Origin: Streptomyces dioscori
GTDB lineage: Bacteria; Actinomycetota; Actinomycetes; Streptomycetales; Streptomycetaceae
Length of the DNA stretch: 64,000 nt
Assembly (NCBI RefSeq): GCF_003024195.1
Contig: NZ_KZ679050.1
Location: 274,144 to 338,143 of the forward strand
Reading direction: 5' to 3'
The translations under genes and the position numbers were made by a program. The notes beneath the pieces are model-generated. The model saw nothing but the letters and a program-made list of their open reading frames with translations, was not told where the DNA came from and ran no database searches. This document shows positions 15,501 to 23,408 of this stretch, one piece after another. Position 1 is the stretch's first letter. Each line of letters opens with the position of its first letter.

Positions 15501-16388
15501 TCAGCCGACCGGGTACCCCCATTTTTTCGCCAACTCGGCGAGCCGCGGCGGTAGTTCGGCCTTCGGGCCGGCCGGGCGGGCCGGCTGGATACGGCCCGAC
15601 CTGATGGTGGGGCTCCAGTCGCCGAGCTGCGGCCGGAACGTGCCGTGGTCCTTCTTCCCGTAGTCGAGCATCGCGCTCTCCCAGGGCACATCGAGGTACG
15701 CGCACAGTCCGCGCGTGGCCCGCTCCGGATCGGCGGTGAGGTCCTCGTACGTCATCACATGGGCGTCGAGGGTGCGGCGGGCCTCTTCGAGCCGTACGCC
15801 GTAGTCGAGCACCTCGGCGCGGATCTGTTCGGGGTCGGGGTCGGTGCGGCGGTCGGTGAGCGAGGCGACCACGGCGCCGGGGTGGCGCAGCAGCACGATC
15901 CAGCGGGCGTTGGGCCAACATCGGTGCAGACGCGGCCAGATGAGGGTGTTGGGCGGCGTCTTGTCGACGATGATCCGCTTGCCGGAGCGGGCCAGTTCCA
16001 GGTGCATCACCCGGTCCCACAGCGTGTGCTCCAGCTCCTCCTTGTCCAGCTCCAGCGCCCGCATGGCGTCGGCGGTGAAGCCGCGGGAGAGATGGACGTG
16101 CAGGGTGCGCAGATGCATCTCGTGCGGGGCGCGGATGCTGCTGTGGCTGTTCAGCAGGACCCTCAGGAGGGTCGAGCCCGAGCGGACGCAGGACAGAACG
16201 AAGACCGGCGAGTCCACCAGCCGCGGGGCGCGGGGCGCCACATAGCCGTCCCCGGCGCGGGAGCCGTCGGCGGCACGGGGCGCAGGCAGGGCGGCGAGGT
16301 TCCGGCGCGGCGGGCCGACCGCCTGGGCCATCAGTCTGCCGCGGCGGCGAAGCCCCTTGCCGATCGCGGACATGCGCGGGTCTCGCAC
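15501..16388 (-). CDS. Sulfotransferase family protein
   Basis: 295 residues. The PAPS 5'-phosphosulfate loop is FVLSCVRSGSTLLRVLLN starting near residue 63, and the 3'-phosphate motif is IVLLRHPGAVVASLTDRR. KRIIVDKTPPNT and the C-terminal ELAKKWGYPVG also fit sulfotransferase family 1/3. It would move sulfate from PAPS to a small-molecule or carrier-bound hydroxyl. The GTG at 16388 follows AAAGG; longer starts add residues with no homology pattern. The gene converges with the ATP-grasp gene and stands alone. Confidence 0.82.
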   Translation of the reverse strand: MRDPRMSAIGKGLRRRGRLMAQAVGPPRRNLAALPAPRAADGSRAGDGYVAPRAPRLVDSPVFVLSCVRSGSTLLRVLLNSHSSIRAPHEMHLRTLHVHLSRGFTADAMRALELDKEELEHTLWDRVMHLELARSGKRIIVDKTPPNTLIWPRLHRCWPNARWIVLLRHPGAVVASLTDRRTDPDPEQIRAEVLDYGVRLEEARRTLDAHVMTYEDLTADPERATRGLCAYLDVPWESAMLDYGKKDHGTFRPQLGDWSPTIRSGRIQPARPAGPKAELPPRLAELAKKWGYPVG

Positions 16389-16475
16389 GGTGACACCTTT
16401 CTCTCGCACTGCCCCCATCGCGCTCATCACAGGGGCGCCGAGCGAACCGCAGGTGTCGCGCAGGGAAAGGGGACA

Positions 16476-16517
16476 GGTCACGGCGGACGGGGGACCTCTC
16501 CCCCACCCGCCGTGACC
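16476..16517 (-). terminator. Terminator of the mannosidase operon
   Basis: An 11-bp perfect stem (GGTCACGGCGG with CCGCCGTGACC), extended inside by GGGGGA/TCCCCC, lies 68 bases past the mannosidase stop. Reading leftwards it is followed by a pyrimidine-rich stretch. It also separates that operon from the sulfotransferase gene. Confidence 0.7.
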
Positions 16518-16584
16518 AGGCCTTTCAGCGCTTCCTTAATTGTTCATGGGAAACGGGGTCACCGCTTCCGCATGCGTGTGTCCC

Positions 16585-19500
16585 TCACTTCCGCACGCTC
16601 AGGCGCAGCGTCTGGATCTCGAAGGGGCGCAGGGTGACGGGCACGCCGTTCCCGTCCGTGTCCGCCGTCGACAGGGGGCGCTCCAGGAGGTCGGTGATCT
16701 CGGCACCGGCCAGCGGGAAGCTCGTGCGCAGGGTGCCCTGCGCCCGGCCGCCGCGGGATTCGTAGAGGCGTACGACGACATCGCCCGAGGCGTCGTCGGC
16801 GAGCTTGACGGCCTCGATGGTGACGCCGTCGCCCTCGACGGAGACGACAGGTTCGGGGGTGCCCGCCGAGTCCGCGACCCGCAGCGGCAGGTTGAGCGAG
16901 TAGCCCTCGGCGACCGCGTCCTCGATGCTCGCGCCGGGCAGCAGCGCGTAGGTGAAGTGGTGCCTGCCCTGGTCGGCCGCCGGGTCGGGGATGCGCGGGG
17001 CGCGGACCAGGCTGAGCCGGACCGTGGTCGTCGTACCCCCGTCCTCACGCACTGTGCGGGAGACGTCGTGGCCGTAGGTGGAGTCGTTGATGACCGCGAC
17101 GCCGTAGCCGGGCTCGCCGAGGTGGACCCAGCGGTGGCCGGAGACCTCGAAGCGGGCCGACTCCCAGGTGGTGTTGGTGTGCGTGGGCCGCTGGATGTGG
17201 CCGAAGGCGATCTCGGCGGACGAGTGCGCCGCCCGGATGTCCACCGGGAAGCCGGCCTTGAGGAACTTCTCGGCCTCGTGCCAGTCGATGTCCGTCTCGA
17301 AGTCGATCCGGGGGCTGCCGGCGCGGAGGCTGATCGTCTGCGTGATGCGCGAGCCGTTGCCGAAGGAGCGCTCGACGCGGATCGCCCCGAGCAGCGGGCC
17401 GTCCTCGACGACCGTCACGTACTCGGCGTCCAGGAGGTCCGTGTAGCGGTTCTTGTAGTGCTTGTCGACGTCCCAGGCGTCCCAGTAGTTCGGGAGGTCG
17501 GTGTGGAGCCGGAGCAGGTTGCCCTTGTCCGCGAGGACCTCACGGCCGCCGGCGCGCAGATCGCGTACGGAGGACAGGGTGCCGTCCTCGGCGATCTCGA
17601 CGCGGACCAGGCCGTTGTCGAGGACGCGGCCGGTGACGGTCACGGGGTTCGGGACCGCACCCGCGCCGAGGGGCGCACTGCCGTTCGCGGGGACGACCGT
17701 GTGGGCGAGGGTGCCGTCGGCGGTCCGTACGACCTCGCGGCGCTCGACGGGGCTCGTGTTGAAGACGCGGGGGTCGCCCGTGCCGAGCGCGGTGACGGCC
17801 TCGGCGGTCAGTGCCTCGACCTCCTCGGCGACGCGCGCGTACTCGGCCTCCGCCTCGCGGTGCACCCAGGCGATCGAGGAGCCCGGCAGGATGTCGTGGA
17901 ACTGGTGGAGCAGGACCGTCTTCCAGAGCCGGTCGAGCTTGTCGTGCGGGTAGGCGTAGCCGGGCGCGTGCAGCGCGGCCGTGGTGGCCCACAGCTCGGC
18001 CTCGCGGAGCTTGTGCTCGCTGCGGCGGTTGCCCTGCTTGGTGCGGGCCTGGGAGGTGTAGGTGGCCCGGTGCAGCTCCAGGTACAGCTCGCCGACCCAG
18101 ACCGGGGCGTCGGGGTACTCCGCGCGGGCCTTGGCGAAGAACTCGTCGGGGTGCTCGACGACGACCTTGGGCGAGCCCTCCAGGTCGGCGAGACGGCGCG
18201 CCCGTTCCATGATCTCGCGGGTGGGGCCGCCACCGCCGTCGCCCCAGCCGAAGGGGGCCAGCGAGCGGGTGCCGACGCCCTTCTCCTGGTAGTTGTTGGT
18301 GGCGCGGGCCATCTCCTCGCCGCTGAAACGGGCGTTGTAGGTGTCGACGGGCGGGAAGTGCGTGAAGATCCGCGTGCCGTCGATGCCCTCCCACCAGAAG
18401 GTGTGGTGCGGGAACTTGTTGGTCTGGTTCCAGGAGATCTTCTGGGTGAGGAACCACTCGTTGCCTGCCAGCTTGGCGAGCTGCGGGTAGGACGCGGTGT
18501 AGCCGAAGGAGTCCGGCAGCCACACGCCCTTGGTCTCGACGCCGAAGTGCTCGATGAAGAACCGCTTGCCGTGGACGAACTGGCGGGCGACGGCCTCGCC
18601 GCCGGGCAGGTTGCCGTCGGCCTCCACCCACATGCCGCCGACCGGCGCCCACTGGCCCTTCTTGACGGACTCCTGGATGCGGGCCCAGACCTTCGGGTAG
18701 TTGTCGCGCACCCACTCGTACTGCTGGGCCTGCGAGCAGGCGAAGATGAAGTCCTCGTACTCGTCGGCGAGCGAGGTGACGTTCGAGAAGGTGCGGGACG
18801 TCTTGCGCTTGGTCTCGCGGATCGGCCACAGCCACGCGGAGTCGATGTGCGCGTGGCCGACGCCGGAGACGATGTGGGCGCTGGCGTTGGCGGGCCTGGA
18901 CAGCGCGGGCTTGAGCGCGGCGCGTACGTCGGCGGCCGAACCGGCGATGTCGTCGAGGTCCAGCAGGTCCAGGGCCCGGTCCAGAGCATGGGTGATCTCG
19001 TGCCGGCGGGGGTCGTGCTCGCCCAGCTCCAGCATCAGCTCACGCAGGACCTGGATGTCGAGGTCGAGGTGCCAGACCTCCTCGTCGAGGACGGCGAGGT
19101 CCGCGCGACGGAACGTGTAGAGGGGCTTGTCGCCGGCGGTGCGGATGTCACCCATCGGCGTGATCTTCGAGAAGTCGTCGGCGAGGATGTCCGGGTTGGA
19201 GGCCGCCTCGACCAGGTAGTCGATCTCTTCGCCGCCGACGGCGGGGTTGGCGATCGCCACGTACTGGTTGAGCGGGTTGACCGCCTTCAGCGGGGTGCCG
19301 TCCGTGAGGTGGACGAGGGCCTCGGCCTGGTTTCCGGGCCAGTCGCCGACGAAGCCGAGGTCGATGACCGCCTCGACGCGCCGCCCCGCCCACTCGGCGG
19401 GCACCTGCCCGCGCATCCGGAACCATGTCGTGCCCCAGGGCGGGCCCCACGGGGTGTCCATCGTGAAGGGCGTGTACGGGGCGGACGCGGCCTCCTCGAA

Positions 19501-19632
19501 GGGGACGGGCTCCCCCGGTGCCTGCCAGGCCTCGACCTCGAAGGGCACGGCCGCGGCGTAGATCGCGGCCTTGATGCGCTGGTCGTGAAGGCGCTGGACG
19601 CGCTCCTCGATCCGCCGGCGTTCGTCGTGCAT
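16585..19632 (-). CDS. Alpha-mannosidase (GH38)
   Basis: 1,015 residues, the size of bacterial and vacuolar-type GH38 enzymes. The zinc/catalytic block is GHAHIDSAWLWPIRETKRK, with H260, H262 and D264. The nucleophile block is WLPDSFGYTASYPQLAK near residue 375, preceded by WVEADGNLPGGEA. The C-terminal GH38 beta domain is complete. No signal peptide is present, so it acts in the cytoplasm on imported alpha-mannosides. The ATG at 19632 has GGAG at good spacing. It is the last gene of the minus-strand sugar operon, 32 bases after the GH4 gene, and is probably controlled by the DeoR protein. Confidence 0.93.
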   Translation of the reverse strand: MHDERRRIEERVQRLHDQRIKAAIYAAAVPFEVEAWQAPGEPVPFEEAASAPYTPFTMDTPWGPPWGTTWFRMRGQVPAEWAGRRVEAVIDLGFVGDWPGNQAEALVHLTDGTPLKAVNPLNQYVAIANPAVGGEEIDYLVEAASNPDILADDFSKITPMGDIRTAGDKPLYTFRRADLAVLDEEVWHLDLDIQVLRELMLELGEHDPRRHEITHALDRALDLLDLDDIAGSAADVRAALKPALSRPANASAHIVSGVGHAHIDSAWLWPIRETKRKTSRTFSNVTSLADEYEDFIFACSQAQQYEWVRDNYPKVWARIQESVKKGQWAPVGGMWVEADGNLPGGEAVARQFVHGKRFFIEHFGVETKGVWLPDSFGYTASYPQLAKLAGNEWFLTQKISWNQTNKFPHHTFWWEGIDGTRIFTHFPPVDTYNARFSGEEMARATNNYQEKGVGTRSLAPFGWGDGGGGPTREIMERARRLADLEGSPKVVVEHPDEFFAKARAEYPDAPVWVGELYLELHRATYTSQARTKQGNRRSEHKLREAELWATTAALHAPGYAYPHDKLDRLWKTVLLHQFHDILPGSSIAWVHREAEAEYARVAEEVEALTAEAVTALGTGDPRVFNTSPVERREVVRTADGTLAHTVVPANGSAPLGAGAVPNPVTVTGRVLDNGLVRVEIAEDGTLSSVRDLRAGGREVLADKGNLLRLHTDLPNYWDAWDVDKHYKNRYTDLLDAEYVTVVEDGPLLGAIRVERSFGNGSRITQTISLRAGSPRIDFETDIDWHEAEKFLKAGFPVDIRAAHSSAEIAFGHIQRPTHTNTTWESARFEVSGHRWVHLGEPGYGVAVINDSTYGHDVSRTVREDGGTTTTVRLSLVRAPRIPDPAADQGRHHFTYALLPGASIEDAVAEGYSLNLPLRVADSAGTPEPVVSVEGDGVTIEAVKLADDASGDVVVRLYESRGGRAQGTLRTSFPLAGAEITDLLERPLSTADTDGNGVPVTLRPFEIQTLRLSVRK

Positions 19633-19664
19633 GAAAGTCTCCAGGTAACGAGCGGGGAAAGCGC

Positions 19665-21002
19665 TTACTTGAGGTAGGCGAGACCAGGATGGACCGCGGT
19701 GTAACCGTCCACCAGGTTGCGGGCCACATTCACCGAGTCGACCAGCGGATGCAGCGCGAAGGCCTTCACGGCCGTGGCGCGCGATCCCGACGCGGCGGCG
19801 GCCAGCACCTCCCGCTCCACGGCCTTCACCGCGCACACCAGACCGGTGGCGTGGTCGGGCAGCGGGGCGACCGCGACCGGGTGCGCACCGTTGGCGTCGA
19901 CGAGGCAGGGCACCTCGATGACGGCGTCCGCGTCGAGCGCCGCGAGGGTGCCCTGGTTCCGGACGTTGAGGATGAGCGTGGTCCGCTCGTCACGGGCGAT
20001 GGCCCGCATCAGGGCGAGGGCCACCTTCTCGTAGCCGCCGGAGAGGTCGTCGGCATCGCGCTCGCCCGCACCGGCCGTCTCCCGGTTCTCGGACATGTAC
20101 GTGGCCTCGCGCTCGGCCCGCGTACGGTCCCAGGCGGTGAGGGCGGCGCTGTCCGGGCGGCTCATCTCCTCGTAGAAACCGGCCTGCTGGTCGCGCAGGA
20201 ACGCGCCGCGGGTCTTCTCGGCCTGGCTGTACGCGCGGACGGCCTCGCGGTTGAAGTAGTAGTAGTGCAGATACTCGTTCGGGATGGCGCCCAGCGACTG
20301 GAGCCAGTCGGTGCCGAAGAGCTTGCCCTCCTCGAAGGAGCCGAGCAGGTCGGTGTCGGCGAGCAGGCGCGGGAGTTCGTCGCGGCCGGCGACGTGGAGG
20401 CCGCGGACCCAGCCGAGGTGGTTGAGGCCGACGTAGTCGATCCAGGCCTCGCGCGGGTTGGCGCCCAGCACCCGGGCGATCCGGCGTCCGAGGCCCACCG
20501 GGGAGTCACAGATGCCGATGACACGGTCGCCGAGGTGGCGGGACATGGCCTCGGTGACCAGGCCCGCCGGGTTGGTGAAGTTGATGAGCCAGGCGTCGGG
20601 CGCGAGCCGGGCCACGCGCTGGGCGATGTCGACGGCCACGGGAACCGTGCGCAGGCCGTAGGCGATGCCGCCGGCGCCGACCGTCTCCTGGCCGAGGACG
20701 CCCTGGTCGAGGGCGACCCGCTCGTCGGCGGCGCGGCCTTCGAGGCCGCCGACGCGGATCGCGGAGAAGATGAAGTCGGCGCCGCGCAGCGCCTCGTCGA
20801 GATCCGTGGTGGCGGTCACGGCCGGTGCGTCCGGATGCGCCGCCGCCTGCTCGGCGAGGACCCGGGCGACGGCGGAGAGCCGTCCCTGGTCCAGGTCGTG
20901 CAGGACGACGTCGGTGACGCGGCCCTCGCCGCGGTCGCCCAGGAGCGCCCCGTACACGAGCGGCACGCGGAATCCGCCGCCGCCCAGAATCGTCAGCTTC
21001 AC
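19665..21002 (-). CDS. GH4 family glycosidase (6-phospho-beta-glucosidase-like)
   Basis: 445 residues. The N-terminal Rossmann motif is LTILGGGGFRVPLVYGAL, and INFTNPAGLVTEA, GICDSPVGLGRR and VGLNHLGWVRG carry the NAD- and metal-binding residues of GH4, with the metal Cys in CDSP and the His in NHLGW. GH4 enzymes hydrolyse glycosides by a redox mechanism needing NAD+ and a metal ion. Many act on 6-phospho-sugars, but this locus has an ABC rather than a PTS importer, so an unphosphorylated substrate is possible. GTG 21002 has AAAGGG nine bases upstream and overlaps the stop of the preceding repeat-rich ORF (GTGA). Confidence 0.9.
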   Translation of the reverse strand: MKLTILGGGGFRVPLVYGALLGDRGEGRVTDVVLHDLDQGRLSAVARVLAEQAAAHPDAPAVTATTDLDEALRGADFIFSAIRVGGLEGRAADERVALDQGVLGQETVGAGGIAYGLRTVPVAVDIAQRVARLAPDAWLINFTNPAGLVTEAMSRHLGDRVIGICDSPVGLGRRIARVLGANPREAWIDYVGLNHLGWVRGLHVAGRDELPRLLADTDLLGSFEEGKLFGTDWLQSLGAIPNEYLHYYYFNREAVRAYSQAEKTRGAFLRDQQAGFYEEMSRPDSAALTAWDRTRAEREATYMSENRETAGAGERDADDLSGGYEKVALALMRAIARDERTTLILNVRNQGTLAALDADAVIEVPCLVDANGAHPVAVAPLPDHATGLVCAVKAVEREVLAAAASGSRATAVKAFALHPLVDSVNVARNLVDGYTAVHPGLAYLK

Positions 21003-21388
21003 GCAACTGCCCTTTCGCTGTTCCTCGGGGTCATCAGGGTCATCAGGGTCGACGGGGGCGGCGGTGCGGCGGGGGCCGCCGGTGCCGCCAGGGCCACCGG
21101 TGTCGCAGGGGCCGCCGGGGCCATCGGTGCCACAGGGGCCGCTGGTGCCATGGGTGCCATGGGTGCCGCCGGTGCCATCGCGGCCCCGGAGCCCGCCCTC
21201 GGGTTCCCGCGCACGTTGGGGGCCACTGGTGCCATCAGTGCCACAGGGACCGCCGGTGCCATCAGTGCCCCAGAAGCCGCCGGTGCCATCGCGGCCCCGG
21301 AGCCCGCCGTCCGGTTCCCGCGCACGCCGGGGCCCGTCGGCCCCTCCCGCGCGCCGGGCCCCGTCACCCCCTCGCGTGCGCCGCTCAC
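20999..21388 (-). CDS. Low-complexity MAP-repeat ORF linking the DeoR and GH4 genes
   Basis: 129 codons. It begins at GTG 21388, overlapping the DeoR stop as GTGA, and ends with a TGA overlapping the GH4 start, again as GTGA. It fills the gap exactly. The product is almost entirely Ala, Pro, Met, Val and Gly, with repeats of MAPAAP and MAPVAP and a duplicated block (VRGN, then AGSGAAMAPAA) 37 codons apart. There is no known domain, membrane helix or signal peptide. It may be a genuine coupled ORF, or a repeat expansion that has stayed in frame so that translation reaches GH4. The plus strand reads as a collagen-like Gly-x-x frame, probably a mirror effect. Confidence 0.45.
   Translation of the reverse strand: MSGAREGVTGPGAREGPTGPGVRGNRTAGSGAAMAPAASGALMAPAVPVALMAPVAPNVRGNPRAGSGAAMAPAAPMAPMAPAAPVAPMAPAAPATPVALAAPAAPAAPPPPSTLMTLMTPRNSERAVA
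21171..21326. repeat. Degenerate GGTGCCATC repeats with a duplicated 45-bp block
   Basis: The whole of 21003-21388 is built from variants of GGTGCCATC/GCCGCCGGTGCC. Inside it a 45-base block (21171-21215) recurs at 21282-21326 with two mismatches, offset by 111 bases, a multiple of three. This indicates in-frame duplication by slippage or recombination. Confidence 0.75.
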
Positions 21389-22155
21389 GTGAGCACCACG
21401 CGTACGCCCGCCTCTTCCAGGGCGGCGCGCGTCCCGGCGTCCGCCGGTGCGTTGGTCACCACGACGTCCAGGTCCTCGGGTCCGCAGACCTTCGCCATCC
21501 CCGTCCCCGGGAACTTGGCGCGGTCGGCGAGCAGGACGACCCGGTCGGCCGCCTTGATCATGGCGCGCTTCACCGGCACCTCGACGACGGTCGTGTCCAT
21601 CACCTGCCCTCCCGGTCGTACTCCGCTTGTTCCCAGGAACAGCCAGTCCGCATGCAGCTGGCGCAGGTTGTCCTCGGTGAGGAAGCCGACCAGCGAGCGG
21701 TACTCGCGGCGGACCATGCCGCCGAGCAGGACCAGCTCGATGGCCTCGTCGTCCACCAGCTCCTCGTAGACGACGAGGTTGCTGGTGATCACGGTGATCC
21801 GGCGGCCGTGCAGCTGCCGGGCCAGCCGGTAGGCGGTGGTGCCGATGTCGAGCAGCACGGACTGGCCGTCCTCGACCAGGCCCGCCGCGCGCGCCGCTAT
21901 GGCGTCCTTCTCGGCCACGCGCACCTCGGCGACCTCGGCGAAGGGCTGGTCGCCCTCCTCGGCGACCGCTCCGCCGTGTACGCGGGTGAGCAGGCCCTCC
22001 TCCTCCAGCTTGAGCAGGTCGCGCCGGACGGTGGCGGGGCTCACGCCGAGCTGCTCCGAGAGGTCGGTCACGGCCGCGGGGCCGCCGGAGCGCAGGGCCC
22101 GCAGGATGAGTTGATGTCGTCTCTCTGCCAGCACGAGCTGAACAGTACTCGTCAT
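21385..22155 (-). CDS. DeoR-family transcriptional regulator
   Basis: 256 residues. The N-terminal helix-turn-helix at about 26-55 (AAVTDLSEQLGVSPATVRRD) has the DeoR signature ending in RVHGGAV. The C-terminal DeoR sugar-phosphate-binding domain includes DIGTTAYRLARQL and LLADRAKF. It is the first gene of the minus-strand glycosidase operon and is divergent from the kinase/ABC operon, so it probably controls both in response to a sugar phosphate. The ATG at 22155 has no Shine-Dalgarno sequence, and a TTGGCA box lies about 38 bases upstream, so a very short leader or leaderless mRNA is possible. Confidence 0.88.
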   Translation of the reverse strand: MTSTVQLVLAERRHQLILRALRSGGPAAVTDLSEQLGVSPATVRRDLLKLEEEGLLTRVHGGAVAEEGDQPFAEVAEVRVAEKDAIAARAAGLVEDGQSVLLDIGTTAYRLARQLHGRRITVITSNLVVYEELVDDEAIELVLLGGMVRREYRSLVGFLTEDNLRQLHADWLFLGTSGVRPGGQVMDTTVVEVPVKRAMIKAADRVVLLADRAKFPGTGMAKVCGPEDLDVVVTNAPADAGTRAALEEAGVRVVLT

Positions 22156-22159
22156 CGGT

Positions 22160-22185
22160 GAGCATTTCTATGCTTACTTTTGCTC
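22160..22185. promoter_or_regulatory. Candidate DeoR operator in the divergent sugar promoter region
   Basis: Nested inverted repeats: GAGCA (22160-22164) with TGCTC (22181-22185), and inside them GCAT-TTCT-ATGC (22162-22173). The segment is much richer in A/T than its surroundings and lies five bases upstream of the DeoR start. On the minus strand TTGGCA (22193-22198) precedes it at -35-like spacing. Position and symmetry suggest DeoR autoregulation. Confidence 0.5.
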
Positions 22186-22291
22186 GACTCTTGCCAAATC
22201 GGCCGGAGACGCGCACGATCCTGTCCACCGAAACACAATCCCGTGCACTTCGTACGACGAGAATGAAGAGTTTTGACGAGAGGATGCGCTC

Positions 22292-23365
22292 GTGGGTGAG
22301 ACACGGCCTGACGCGCGGCCCGATGTGCTGCTGACCGGGCTGCTCTTCTACGACCTCGTCCTGACCGGTCTGGGCAAGCCGCCGACCCCCGGCGAGGAGA
22401 TCTGGACCGACGGGATGGGCACGAGCCCCGGCGGCATCGCCAACCTGGCCGTGGCCGCGGCCCGTTACGGCCTGAGCACCTCCCTGGCCACGGTGTTCGG
22501 CGACGACTACTACGGCGCGTACTGCCGTGAGGTCCTCGCCGGCCAGGAGCACATCGACCTCTCGCTCTCCCGTACCGCGGACGGCTGGCACACCCCGGTC
22601 ACCGTCTCGATCGCGTACGGCCACGACCGGGCCCTGGTCACCCACGGCCAGGAGCCCCCGTACTCGCAGGACGCGCTGATGGGTGACCCGCCCGCCGCGC
22701 GCACGGCGCTCGTGCACATCGAGGCCGAACCCCGCGAGTGGATCGCCGGGGCCGCCGCGAACGGCACGAAGATCTACGCGGACGTCGGCTGGGACCCCAC
22801 CCAGCAGTGGTCCTCGGACCTCCTCGACCAGCTCGCCCTGTGCCACGCCTTCGTCCCGAACGACGGCGAGGCGATGGCGTACACCCGCACCGACACCGCG
22901 GCCGACGCGCTCTCCAAGCTCTCCGAGCTGGTGCCGGTGGCCGTGGTCACCCGCGGCCGGGACGGCGCGATCGCCGTCGACCAGACCACGGGCGAGCACG
23001 CCGACGTGCCCGCCCTCGCCACCGACGTCCTGGACGCGACGGGTGCCGGAGACGTCTTCGGCGCGAGCTTCGTCGCGGCCTCGCTGGAAGGCTGGCCCCT
23101 GGAGGAGCGGCTGCGCTTCGCGGTGCTGGCCGCCGGACTCTCCGTACAGCGGCACGGCGGGGCGCTCGCCGCGCCCGGCTGGTACGGGATCCACCAGTGG
23201 TGGCGCTCCGTCAAGAATCCCGAACTGCGGCGCGCGTACGGCTTCCTGACGGACCGTATGCCCGCCGATCCCGGCCCTCCGGTTCCCCACGCCCCGGTGA
23301 CTCCACCCGCCCCCACGGCACTCCCGATCTCCCCCGACGCATCTCCCGCGACGCATCCCTTCTGA
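22292..23365 (+). CDS. PfkB-family carbohydrate kinase
   Basis: 357 residues. The ribokinase-fold signatures are present: GTSPGGIANLAVAAARYGLS near 43-62 and LDATGAGDVFGASFVA starting at 247, with catalytic D254. It phosphorylates a sugar, probably one released by the neighbouring glycosidases, and its product may be the DeoR inducer. GTG 22292 has GAGAGGA seven bases upstream. The last 35 residues are Pro-rich and outside the family fold. It heads the operon of binding protein, two permeases and GH2 enzyme. Confidence 0.88.
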   Translation: MGETRPDARPDVLLTGLLFYDLVLTGLGKPPTPGEEIWTDGMGTSPGGIANLAVAAARYGLSTSLATVFGDDYYGAYCREVLAGQEHIDLSLSRTADGWHTPVTVSIAYGHDRALVTHGQEPPYSQDALMGDPPAARTALVHIEAEPREWIAGAAANGTKIYADVGWDPTQQWSSDLLDQLALCHAFVPNDGEAMAYTRTDTAADALSKLSELVPVAVVTRGRDGAIAVDQTTGEHADVPALATDVLDATGAGDVFGASFVAASLEGWPLEERLRFAVLAAGLSVQRHGGALAAPGWYGIHQWWRSVKNPELRRAYGFLTDRMPADPGPPVPHAPVTPPAPTALPISPDASPATHPF

Positions 23366-23408
23366 TGCCTGGCTCCAGATGCGTTCTCCTGATGCGAAGA
23401 CCGAACAC

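Noticed and set aside
16540..19677. A 1,045-codon plus-strand frame opposite the GH38 gene
   Set aside because: The composition (Val/Leu/Asp/Gly runs) is the usual antisense shadow of a high-GC gene, and GH38 on the other strand has catalytic motifs.
21003..21385. Collagen-like Gly-x-x frames on the plus strand
   Set aside because: They arise from the GGTGCC repeat itself. Only the minus-strand frame has start and stop fitting both neighbours, so the collagen reading was not annotated as a gene.
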